Shown here piece after piece: positions 7,927-15,453 of a DNA stretch of 64,000 bases (its first letter is position 1; every line of letters starts with the position of its first letter). Source of the stretch: Actinoplanes sp. L3-i22 (GTDB taxonomy: Bacteria > Actinomycetota > Actinomycetes > Mycobacteriales > Micromonosporaceae); contig NZ_AP024745.1 in assembly GCF_019704555.1 (NCBI RefSeq), positions 2,538,001 to 2,602,000 of the forward strand, read 5' to 3'. The notes beneath the pieces were generated by a model. The model saw only the letters and a program-made list of their open reading frames with translations, was not told where the DNA came from and did no database searches. The position numbers and the translations under genes were made by a program.

Positions 7927-10212
7927 CTAATGGGACCGGGTCGCCTCGTGATCGGACAGCGCGCCTTCCAGCCGCGCGATCGCGGTGCGTATCGCCGGGT
8001 CCCGGGTCGACAGGTTGCCGGTCACGTCGCGCAGCGACTCGATCTCGGCGAGGTTCGCCCGCACCGCCTCGTAGTCGCCGCATCCGACGTTGATCTGGGC
8101 CCGGTCGATCAGGACCTTGAGCATGTAGCCGCTCGGGTCCGGCAGCAGCGCGGTGGCCGCGATCGACTCGTCCGACCGGCGTAGCGCGGCCTGCCAGCGC
8201 CCGGCATGCCGCTCGATCTGGGTGAGGAACGTCAGGGCCGCCTGTTCGGCGAGCTGGGCGATGTGGATCGCCGGTGCCGTCGCCGGATCCCGAACCACGG
8301 CGATGACCTCCTCGAACACCGGGATCGCGGCGTCCCCGGAGTCGTTGCCGATCATGGCCATCCCCAGCTGGATCAGGGCGTTCGGAACACCCTCCAGGTC
8401 GCCCACGGCCCGGAGGCCGGCGACGGCCGCTCGCGAGTAGCCGATCTGCTCGGCGTGGCGTCCCTGGGATCGCAGCGCCCAGCTGACGTAGTAGTTGGCC
8501 CAGCCGATCTGCCGGCGATCACCGGACCGGACGGCACACTCCAGGGCCAGGCGGGCGTGGTCCAGGGCCGCGTCGCCGTTCTGGTGCAGGGTGGCGATGT
8601 AGACCCAGGCCAGGTATCCCTCGTGGATGGCGCGCAACCGATCGTCGCCGAGCCGCTCGGCGGCCCGGCTGGACAGGGTGTAGACGTCCTCCCAGCCCGG
8701 CCAGGCGAACCAGCTGTCGCCGAACCAGTGCAGCGCCTCGGCCACGTCGATCACCCGCTGGTCGGCGCCCGCCTCGGCCGCGGCGTGCAGGGCCGGCAGC
8801 CAGTTCTCGGCCTCGGCCCGGATCCAGGCGCCGGCCTCGGCGGTCGAGCCCAGCTCGACCACCTCGGTGCTGCCGGCCTTGCCCGGGCCGTAGTCCGGCT
8901 CGAAGTGCCGGCCGGCCACGATCACGGTGTCGATCAGCCAGTCGTCGCGGCGCCGCACCGCGGCGCTCCGATCGGCCGCGACCTCCTCCCGCTCGAACGC
9001 CGCCGTGGCGTAGAGCCGCAGCAGGTCGTGGAACTCCAGCCGGCCGTCCGGCCGCTGCTGGAGCAGGCTCAGCTCGATCAGGTCGTCGAGCGCGTCCTCG
9101 GTGACCGGCAGCGGCTCCTGGACCAGCACGGCCGCCAGCTCGGGGCCGGTCGACGCGCCCGGCACCAGGGCCAGGCGGCGGAACAGCCGCCGGGTCACCC
9201 CGGACAACTGCTGGTACGACAGGTCGAACGCGGCCTTCACCTGCAGGTCGCCCGCGGACAGCGCCTCCAGCCGGCGCTCCTGGGCCGACAGCCGGGCGAT
9301 CAGGTCGTCGGCGGTCCACCCCGGGCGGCTGGCCAGGCGGTTGCCGGCGATCCGCAGCGCGAGCGGGATGTGCACGCACAGGCCGGCGATCCGGCGCAGC
9401 TGCTCCGGCGAGGCACCGGACCGTTCCAGGATCGCCCCCAGCAGCGCGGTCGAGTCCCCCTCGGGCAGCGGATCGAGGCGCAGCCGGTGCACGTCCTCCA
9501 GGCCGCTCAGCGAGCGCCGGCTGGTCACCAGCACCACGGCCGGGCCGGCCGGGGGCAGCGCGGGACGCACCTGGCTCTCGCTGACCGCGTTGTCCAGCAC
9601 GATGACGAACCGCTGACCGCGGATCAGGCTGTGCCACAGGGCCGACGACTCGTCCACGTCGCGCGGGACCGCCCGGACGTCCGGGCTGACCGCCCGGATC
9701 AGCCGGCTCAGCACGGTCAGCGGGGTGAGCGGCTTGGCGTCGAGCCCGCGCAGGTCGACGAAGAGCTGCTCGTCGACCGGCCAGGACCGGGCGGCCCGGA
9801 CCGCGAAGGTGGTCTTTCCGACGCCCGCGGTGCCGCTGATCGCCACCACGGGCGCCGGGGACCGGTCGTCGGCGCCCCGGACCCAGGTCGCCACCGTGGC
9901 GAGATCGTCGGCGCGACCGGTGAAGTCGGCCACCTGGCGCGGCAGCGGACTGCGGTTGGCGGGCGCCGGCGGTGGGGCGTTGCGGCCCTCGCGGGCGGCG
10001 GTCAGCAGCGCCTCGCGGCCGGCCGCGGCCACGCCCAGGCCGTCGGCCAGCGCCTCCACGGTGCGCGGGCGCGGGCGGCGGCTGACCCCGCGCTCCATGT
10101 CGCTGATCGACCGGTCGCTGACGCCGGACGCCGCGGCGAGCTGCTCGATGGTGAGATCCGCGGCGGCCCGGAACCGCCGGAGAAGTTCACCGAACGAAGC
10201 CTCGTCGGTCAT
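7927..10212 (-). CDS. HTH-NB-ARC-TPR STAND-type transcriptional regulator
   Basis: A 761-residue protein. Residues about 5-65 are a Xre-type helix-turn-helix (LLRRFRAAADLTIEQLAAAS then GVSDRSISDMERGVSRRPR). An NB-ARC/AP-ATPase module follows, with Walker A GTAGVGKTT near residue 125, the Walker B-like RFVIVLDNA, and LVTSRR as the sensor region. From about residue 440 to the end are degenerate TPR-type helical repeats. Such proteins sense a signal through the repeats, bind ATP or ADP at the switch and contact DNA by the HTH. GGGAGGA stands just upstream of ATG 10212. The gene is divergent from the SARP gene, with about 130 bases shared between the two starts; its targets are not known. Confidence 0.88.
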   Translation of the reverse strand: MTDEASFGELLRRFRAAADLTIEQLAAASGVSDRSISDMERGVSRRPRPRTVEALADGLGVAAAGREALLTAAREGRNAPPPAPANRSPLPRQVADFTGRADDLATVATWVRGADDRSPAPVVAISGTAGVGKTTFAVRAARSWPVDEQLFVDLRGLDAKPLTPLTVLSRLIRAVSPDVRAVPRDVDESSALWHSLIRGQRFVIVLDNAVSESQVRPALPPAGPAVVLVTSRRSLSGLEDVHRLRLDPLPEGDSTALLGAILERSGASPEQLRRIAGLCVHIPLALRIAGNRLASRPGWTADDLIARLSAQERRLEALSAGDLQVKAAFDLSYQQLSGVTRRLFRRLALVPGASTGPELAAVLVQEPLPVTEDALDDLIELSLLQQRPDGRLEFHDLLRLYATAAFEREEVAADRSAAVRRRDDWLIDTVIVAGRHFEPDYGPGKAGSTEVVELGSTAEAGAWIRAEAENWLPALHAAAEAGADQRVIDVAEALHWFGDSWFAWPGWEDVYTLSSRAAERLGDDRLRAIHEGYLAWVYIATLHQNGDAALDHARLALECAVRSGDRRQIGWANYYVSWALRSQGRHAEQIGYSRAAVAGLRAVGDLEGVPNALIQLGMAMIGNDSGDAAIPVFEEVIAVVRDPATAPAIHIAQLAEQAALTFLTQIERHAGRWQAALRRSDESIAATALLPDPSGYMLKVLIDRAQINVGCGDYEAVRANLAEIESLRDVTGNLSTRDPAIRTAIARLEGALSDHEATRSH

Positions 10213-10343
10213 CGTCGTCCTCCCGGGTCGCTGATCGTGGCTCTTCGTTCTACCGGATCGCCGGTACTGCGTCTTCACTTCGTGGTGCACCCCTCCTCAA
10301 CGGTGGTCGAATGGGCTGCTCAACGCCGGAAAGGAGACCCACG

Positions 10344-12365
10344 GTGGCGGTCGGCACGGTACGTCTCCAGATCCTCGGGCCGCTGCGGGCCTGGCGCGGC
10401 GACGTCGAGCTGGCGACCGGCCCGCGTCAGCAGGCCTACCTGCTCGCGCTGCTCCTGGCCCGCCCCGGACGGCCGATCAGCACGAGCGAGCTGGTCGACC
10501 TGATCTGGGAGGGTGACGCCCCGGCCAGCGCGCTGAACGTCATCCACAAGTACGTCGGCTCGCTGCGGCACGTCCTGGAACCGGGGCTGGCCCCGCGCGA
10601 GGCCGGGTCGCACCTGCTCCGGCGGGGCAGCGGCTACCTCTTCGAGGCCGGGCCGGGCACGGTCGATCTGGAGATCTTCCGCCGGCTCGTCGCCCGGGCC
10701 GACGCCGACCTGGCCGGTGACCGGCCGGAACCGGCCCTCGATCATTACGTGGCGGCGCTGGAAATGTGGCGCGGACCGGCCGGCGACGGACTGACCGGCG
10801 GGGCGGACGCGACGGCGATCTTCGCCGGGCTCGACGACGAGTTCTTCGAGGCCTGCGGGAAAGCGGCTGGGCTCGCCGTCTCGGCCGGCCGGCCCGAGCG
10901 GGTGCTGGCGCCGCTGAGCCTGGCCGCCTCGATGGCGCCGCTGCACGAGCCGGTCCAGACCGGCCTGGTCACCGCGCTCGGCGCCGCGGGCCGGACGGCC
11001 GACGCGCTGGCGCTGTTCGCGGCCGTGCGCACCCGGCTCGCCGACGAGCTCGGGATCAGCCCCGGGGCGGCGCTGCAACAGGCGTATCTCCGGGTGCTGG
11101 ATCAGTCGGTCATGCCGCCGGCCGTCGCGGCGGCCCCCGAACCGGAACCGGCGGGCCTGGTCGGACGGGCCGGGGAACTCGCCCAGCTGGACCGGGCGAT
11201 GGCCGCGGCGACCGCCGGCGGCAGCTCCCTCGTCCTGGTGCGGGGCGAACCGGGGGTGGGGAAGACCGCGCTGCTGGAAGCCGCGGCCGAGCGGGCCGGG
11301 AAAGCCGGTGCGCTGGTCGCGTGGGGCCGCTGCCTGGAAGGCGACGGCATACCGACGATGTGGCCGTGGGCGCAGGTGGTCGACACGATCCACGGGCGCC
11401 GGCCGGCCGGCGCCCGTGCGGACTGGCCGATCGGTCCGTCGATCGACACCGGCACCCGGTTCCGGCTGTTCGAACAGGTCGCCGCGCTCGTCGCCGGGGC
11501 GTCGGCCGAGCGGCCGATCATGATCGTCGTCGACGATCTGCACTGGGCCGACGTGGCCTCGCTGGACCTTTTCGGTCACCTGGCCGCCGAGCTGCCGTCC
11601 GGAACCGTGCTCGTCGGCGCGCTGCGGGATCACGCGCCGGAGCCGGCGCCGGGACTGCTGCGGGTGCTCGCCGCCGCGGCCCGGCGGCCCGGGCACCGGC
11701 GGATCCGGCTCGGGCCGCTCGGTCCGGCCGACGTGGCCGAGCTGGTTCGCCGGGAGAGCGGGCGGGAGATCGCGGCCGGCGTCGGGGACCGGGTTCATGC
11801 CCGTACCGATGGCAATCCGTTCTTCGTCCTGGAACTTTCCCGGCTGCTGGCCGGCGGGAGTGGCGTGCTGACCCCGGACGACGCCGGGCGGGTGGGGGTG
11901 CCCTCGACCGTGCGGGACATCGTCCGGGGCCGGACGGCCGGCCTCGACGAGTGCACGCGGTACCTGCTCCGGGCGGCCGCGCTGATCGGGCGGGAGGGCG
12001 ACATCGGGCTGCTGGCCCGGGTCACCGGCGTCGGGCCGCGGGTGTGTCTCGAACGGCTGGAGGTGCTGGAGTCGCTCGCGCTGATCGGGCAGGTCCCGGC
12101 CGACCCGCACCTGTTCCGCTTCCGGCACGACCTGGTCCGCGAATCGGTCACCGCGGCCACCCCGCTGTGGCAGCTGACCCGGCTGCACCTGTGCATCGCG
12201 GACGCGCTCGACGACGTGGGCCCGGCCGGGGCAGCCGTCACCGAACGCGTCGCGCACCACCTCTGGTCGGCCGGCCCGCTTGTCGAACCGGAGCGGACCG
12301 TGACCGCGCTGCGGCGTGCGGGCCGCCACCCCGCGCGTGAGCTGCAGGATTCCCTGTCGCGCTGA
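10344..12365 (+). CDS. SARP-type regulator with AAA ATPase domain, lacking the TPR half
   Basis: A 673-residue regulator. Residues about 1-95 are an OmpR-like winged-helix DNA-binding domain (VRLQILGPLRAWRGDVEL then ELVDLIWEGDAPASALNVIH) and about 100-250 a bacterial transcriptional activator (BTAD) domain. From about 270 to the end is an ATPase with Walker A GEPGVGKT near 303-310, Walker B MIVVDDLHWAD and TDGNPFFVLELSRLL. It aligns along its length with the 1,057-residue protein at 58.0-61.2 kb but stops at RRAGRHPARE, where the paralogue continues for some 400 residues of TPR-like helices. GTG 10344 is chosen because AAGGAG lies seven bases upstream. Whether this is a shortened active form or a decayed gene is open. 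Confidence 0.88.
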   Translation: MAVGTVRLQILGPLRAWRGDVELATGPRQQAYLLALLLARPGRPISTSELVDLIWEGDAPASALNVIHKYVGSLRHVLEPGLAPREAGSHLLRRGSGYLFEAGPGTVDLEIFRRLVARADADLAGDRPEPALDHYVAALEMWRGPAGDGLTGGADATAIFAGLDDEFFEACGKAAGLAVSAGRPERVLAPLSLAASMAPLHEPVQTGLVTALGAAGRTADALALFAAVRTRLADELGISPGAALQQAYLRVLDQSVMPPAVAAAPEPEPAGLVGRAGELAQLDRAMAAATAGGSSLVLVRGEPGVGKTALLEAAAERAGKAGALVAWGRCLEGDGIPTMWPWAQVVDTIHGRRPAGARADWPIGPSIDTGTRFRLFEQVAALVAGASAERPIMIVVDDLHWADVASLDLFGHLAAELPSGTVLVGALRDHAPEPAPGLLRVLAAAARRPGHRRIRLGPLGPADVAELVRRESGREIAAGVGDRVHARTDGNPFFVLELSRLLAGGSGVLTPDDAGRVGVPSTVRDIVRGRTAGLDECTRYLLRAAALIGREGDIGLLARVTGVGPRVCLERLEVLESLALIGQVPADPHLFRFRHDLVRESVTAATPLWQLTRLHLCIADALDDVGPAGAAVTERVAHHLWSAGPLVEPERTVTALRRAGRHPARELQDSLSR

Positions 12366-12423
12366 ACGCGCCCCCGCGGTCGTTCACACTTTTTCCACTG
12401 GCGTCGGCCACCATTCCGGCGAC

Positions 12424-12458
12424 GGGCCCCGGCCTTCATCTCTCCCCGGCCGGGGCCC
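12424..12458. terminator. Strong GC hairpin between regulator and sigma-factor genes
   Basis: GGGCCCCGGCC (12424-12434) and GGCCGGGGCCC (12448-12458) form a perfect 11-bp stem with a 13-base loop. It lies 58 bases past the SARP stop and about 95 bases before the sigma-factor start. It probably isolates the secretion island from the regulator gene. No T tract is present. Confidence 0.6.
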
Positions 12459-12554
12459 GCTCCCGTCAAGTGATCGTAAACAGTCACTCCACTGGCGCTG
12501 AATACCGTTCGTGCAGCTCCGGGTTCCGGGGCCGGCGCGGGAGGGGTATTCACC

Positions 12555-13061
12555 ATGGACGACGTTCGAACCGTGGACGAGAGCTACACCGAGCTGGTCG
12601 TCCGGCATCGTGCTCCGGTCCGTGCGTACGCGCTCAAGCTGACCGGGAACTCCGGCACCGCCGAGGACGTGGTGCAGGAGACGTTCCTGCGGGCCTGGCG
12701 GAACCGGGAACGACTCGCCATGGGCGCGGGCTCGATCCGCTCCTGGCTGTTCACCGTCGCCCACAACCTGGCCGTCGACGTGCTGCGCGGGCGGCAGGTG
12801 CACCTGGTCGGTGACGACGTGCTGGACCGGCTCCAGCGGCCCGTCCGGGACCACGCCGAGATGGTGGCCGACTCGGCCGTGCTGCGGCCGGCCCTGTCCC
12901 GGCTCTCCGCCGAGCACCGCGCCGTCGTGTTCGAGCTGTACTACCGGCGCAGCAGCGTGGCCGAGGCGGCGCGACTGATCGGTGTCCCGCCCGGCACGGT
13001 CAAGTCCCGTGCGCACAACGCCGTCCGCGCGTTGCGCGCCGACCTGGCCGCCGCGGCCTGA
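12555..13061 (+). CDS. ECF-type RNA polymerase sigma factor
   Basis: A 168-residue group IV sigma factor. Region 2 spans about residues 10-75, with GTAEDVVQETFLRAWRN and RSWLFTVAHNLAVDVLRGR, the core-binding and -10 recognition helices. Region 4 spans about 110-160, with LPxx-type SRLSAEHRAVVFELYYRR then SVAEAARLIGVPPGTVKSR, the -35 recognition helix-turn-helix. It resembles the SigL-like branch. No anti-sigma gene with a zinc-finger or RskA-like domain follows; the next gene starts 34 bases later and encodes a secretion substrate, so this factor may drive the first T7SS island. Target promoters cannot be named from the window. Confidence 0.9.
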   Translation: MDDVRTVDESYTELVVRHRAPVRAYALKLTGNSGTAEDVVQETFLRAWRNRERLAMGAGSIRSWLFTVAHNLAVDVLRGRQVHLVGDDVLDRLQRPVRDHAEMVADSAVLRPALSRLSAEHRAVVFELYYRRSSVAEAARLIGVPPGTVKSRAHNAVRALRADLAAAA

Positions 13062-13094
13062 CCGGCCTTCACCCCCACTTCCGAAGGGCTTCCG

Positions 13095-15035
13095 TTGAGC
13101 AGGCGGCACACGTCCGGCTTCGACATCCTCGACCTGGACGGCGACCCGACACCGGGCGACCCGGAGCAGATCGAGCAACTCGCCCAGCGCTACGAGGGGA
13201 TCCGGGACGACGCGCGGGTCGCGGTGCAGCTGCTGGGCAAGGGCGGCACCCTGGAGAACGCCAAGGGCGAGGCCGCCGAGAAGCTGCGCGACCTGCTCGG
13301 CGGGCTGCCCGGCAAGCTGCAGGCCACGGTCGACTCGTTCGACGAGGCGGCACAGGCCTATCGGACGTACGCCCAGGTGTTGCGCGAGCAGCAGGGCGAG
13401 ATCGACCGGGCGATGGACCAGGCCCAGCCGGTGGCCGGCGCCGCACGCCAGGAGAAGCCGGCCGCGGCGGCCGACGCGACCGAGGAGCAGCGCGCCCAGG
13501 CGCAACAGGACGGCGAGCGGATCGGCGCGGCGCAGGCCACGCTCTCCGCCGCGCAGCGGCTCGCCCGGGACGCGCGTGGCCTGCGGGAAGCGGCCTCCGA
13601 ACGGGCCAGCCAAGCCTTGGACGACGCGGCCGCCAAGTCGATCAAGCCGCGGAACTTCCTGCAGAAGATCGGTGACTTCTTCGCCGACCATCCGTTCCTG
13701 CAGATCATCATCGACGTGCTGATCGCGGCGGTGGCGATCATCGCGCCGGTGGTGGGGATCCTGCTGGCGGCCGGGTCGCTGATCGTCTCGGTGGCGTCGC
13801 AGGCGGCGAACGGCGAGTTCAAACTGGGCACGCTGCTGGTCGGGCTGGTGTCGCTGATCCCCGGCGGCAAGGTGTTCGGCAGCATCATCTCGGGGGCGGA
13901 GAAGATCGCGGCGCCGCTGGTCACCTCGATCCGGACCACGGCGTCCGGGATCGGCAAGATCGTCACGAACAACAAGGTGGTCGCCGGGGTGATCAATATC
14001 GGCGGCAAGGGTGGCGGGGCGGTCAGGACCACGAGCATCGAGTTCGGTAAGGGTGTGGTGGAGGACATCGCCACCACCGGGCTGAACAACGCGACCACCG
14101 ATCCGGAGCCGTTCAACCCGGCGACGATCGTCGGGGGTGCGGCGGTCGGTGGGGTGGTGGCGGGCGGGATCGGGTTCGGCAAGAGCCGCCGCGACAAGGG
14201 CGGCTCCGGAGCGCCGGGCGACGTTGACACCCCGGCGCCTGTTCCGCGTGCGGCTCCGGAACCGAGCCCGGTGCCAGCTCCCGCTCCCGCTCCCGCTCCC
14301 GCTCCCGCTCCCGCTCCCGCTCCCGCTCCCGCTCCCGCTCCCGCTCCCGCTCCCGCTCCTGCTCCGGCTCCCGCTCCGGAACCGAGCCCGGTGCCCGCTC
14401 CCGCTCCGCCGGTCCCGGTGCCGCCCGGGCCGGCCAAGCCCGAGGCCGAATCGGGGGCGAGCAGCGATCCGGCTCCGGCGACCACCGCGGGCCCCGTCGA
14501 TCCGGCTCCGGTGTCGCCCGGGACGCCTGCGGCGGGTCCGGCCGCGCCGCCGTCGGAGGGCGGCGCGGCGGGCGGGACGGTGACGCCCGGCTCTGCGGGT
14601 GGCGGCGCGGATCCCGTTGCGCCCGGCGTCACCCCGGCGGCTCCCCGCCCCGCGGATGACCAGACCGAGGTCGAATCTCCTGCCCGGCCCGCGGATGACC
14701 AGCCCGGGAGCGAGGTCGCGGGCGGGCGGCCCGCGGATGACCCGGCGCCGGACGGCCGGCCCGAAAGTGGGCCGGCCGCCGACGGGGAGTCGGCGGCCGA
14801 GCCGACCTTCGTCGACGGCGTCAAGCACCGCGCCGGCCCGGAGGCCGAGGCCGTGGCCGGGGCCGTCGCCTCGTCCGGGACCAAGATCGGCATCACCGAG
14901 GTGCAGAGCGACGGCGAGGACACCGACGAGGCCGTGCTCGACGAGGCGATCGCCAACGCCGCCAAGGCCGGCGGGGCCCAGCGCAACGCGGCCGTCGACC
15001 AGGTCGACACCCACATCCGGAAGACCCGGCGCTGA
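13095..15035 (+). CDS. Putative T7SS-secreted protein with WXG/LXG-like N-terminus and Pro-Ala linker
   Basis: A 646-residue protein. Residues about 15-190 are long amphipathic helices (YEGIRDDARVAVQLLGKGG; KLRDLLGGLPGKLQATVDSF) like the helical export domains of LXG-type T7SS substrates. About 205-285 is a hydrophobic stretch (LQIIIDVLIAAVAIIAPVVG), then Gly-rich helices. About 375-560 is a Pro/Ala/Gly linker with a pure Pro-Ala run. The last 75 residues form a small acidic domain (EVQSDGEDTDEAVLDEAI, ending in basic IRKTRR) that I cannot assign; no toxin motif is visible. The start is TTG 13095 with GAAGGG six bases upstream. It sits between the sigma factor and a WXG100 gene, which supports export; effector function is inference. 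Confidence 0.72.
   Translation: MSRRHTSGFDILDLDGDPTPGDPEQIEQLAQRYEGIRDDARVAVQLLGKGGTLENAKGEAAEKLRDLLGGLPGKLQATVDSFDEAAQAYRTYAQVLREQQGEIDRAMDQAQPVAGAARQEKPAAAADATEEQRAQAQQDGERIGAAQATLSAAQRLARDARGLREAASERASQALDDAAAKSIKPRNFLQKIGDFFADHPFLQIIIDVLIAAVAIIAPVVGILLAAGSLIVSVASQAANGEFKLGTLLVGLVSLIPGGKVFGSIISGAEKIAAPLVTSIRTTASGIGKIVTNNKVVAGVINIGGKGGGAVRTTSIEFGKGVVEDIATTGLNNATTDPEPFNPATIVGGAAVGGVVAGGIGFGKSRRDKGGSGAPGDVDTPAPVPRAAPEPSPVPAPAPAPAPAPAPAPAPAPAPAPAPAPAPAPAPAPEPSPVPAPAPPVPVPPGPAKPEAESGASSDPAPATTAGPVDPAPVSPGTPAAGPAAPPSEGGAAGGTVTPGSAGGGADPVAPGVTPAAPRPADDQTEVESPARPADDQPGSEVAGGRPADDPAPDGRPESGPAADGESAAEPTFVDGVKHRAGPEAEAVAGAVASSGTKIGITEVQSDGEDTDEAVLDEAIANAAKAGGAQRNAAVDQVDTHIRKTRR
14277..14378 (+). repeat. 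Hexanucleotide GCTCCC tandem repeat coding for Pro-Ala
   Basis: Thirteen perfect copies of GCTCCC (14277-14354) followed by four near-perfect ones lie inside the putative secreted protein gene and encode an alternating Pro-Ala spacer. Because the unit is six bases, gain or loss of copies changes only linker length and never the frame. Confidence 0.95.
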
Positions 15036-15085
15036 CACCGGCCGGCGACTGCCGGCCGCGGATCCACACCGTGAGGAGCACCACC

Positions 15086-15379
15086 ATGCCCGATTTCGCC
15101 GTCAACACCGAGGAGACGTCGCAGACCTCCGCGGCTCTGCTGAACGACTTCTCGCAGCTGCAGGACAAGCTGACCGAGGTACGCGGGAAGGTGCAGAACC
15201 TGCTGTCCCAGGGCTACCGCACGCCGGCCGCCCAGCAGAAGTTCCAGCCGTTCTTCGACGAGTTCGCCAAGGGCTTCGACCAGGTGAACCAGGGCCTGCA
15301 GGGGATCGGCAACTACGTGCGCTCGGTCGGCGAGGCGTTCGAGTCCACCGACTCGGACCTCGGTTCGCGGCTCGGCTGA
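15086..15379 (+). CDS. WXG100-family (Esx-like) protein without a clear WxG
   Basis: A 97-residue, all-helical protein with the size and hairpin layout of ESAT-6/WXG100 secretion targets: helix 1 about 10-43, a turn, helix 2 about 50-90. At the turn, where most members carry W-x-G, it reads QGYRTPAAQQKF, so the Trp is replaced by Gly-Tyr. ATG 15086 has GAGGAG seven bases upstream. It is placed between the large substrate gene and the EssC-like ATPase gene, which fits a secreted partner. A dimer partner in this island is not certain. Confidence 0.8.
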   Translation: MPDFAVNTEETSQTSAALLNDFSQLQDKLTEVRGKVQNLLSQGYRTPAAQQKFQPFFDEFAKGFDQVNQGLQGIGNYVRSVGEAFESTDSDLGSRLG

Positions 15380-15453
15380 GCGGAGTCCGCCCGGCGCCGG
15401 GGAGGCGCCGGGCGGCCCCCTGCCCCCCAGAACGTAAGGAAGGAAGGTACGAG

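Noticed and set aside
12316..12501. A frameshift that would restore the TPR region of the truncated SARP
   Set aside because: No frame downstream of 12365 encodes sequence like FESANRQLRSAAQVAR. A terminator-like hairpin and then the sigma gene follow, so a simple sequencing frameshift does not explain the short protein.
14599..15453. N-terminal extension of the EssC-like ATPase frame back to 14599
   Set aside because: It runs out of frame through the putative effector gene and the WXG100 gene. GTG 15454 has a good ribosome site and begins the ubiquitin-like domain.
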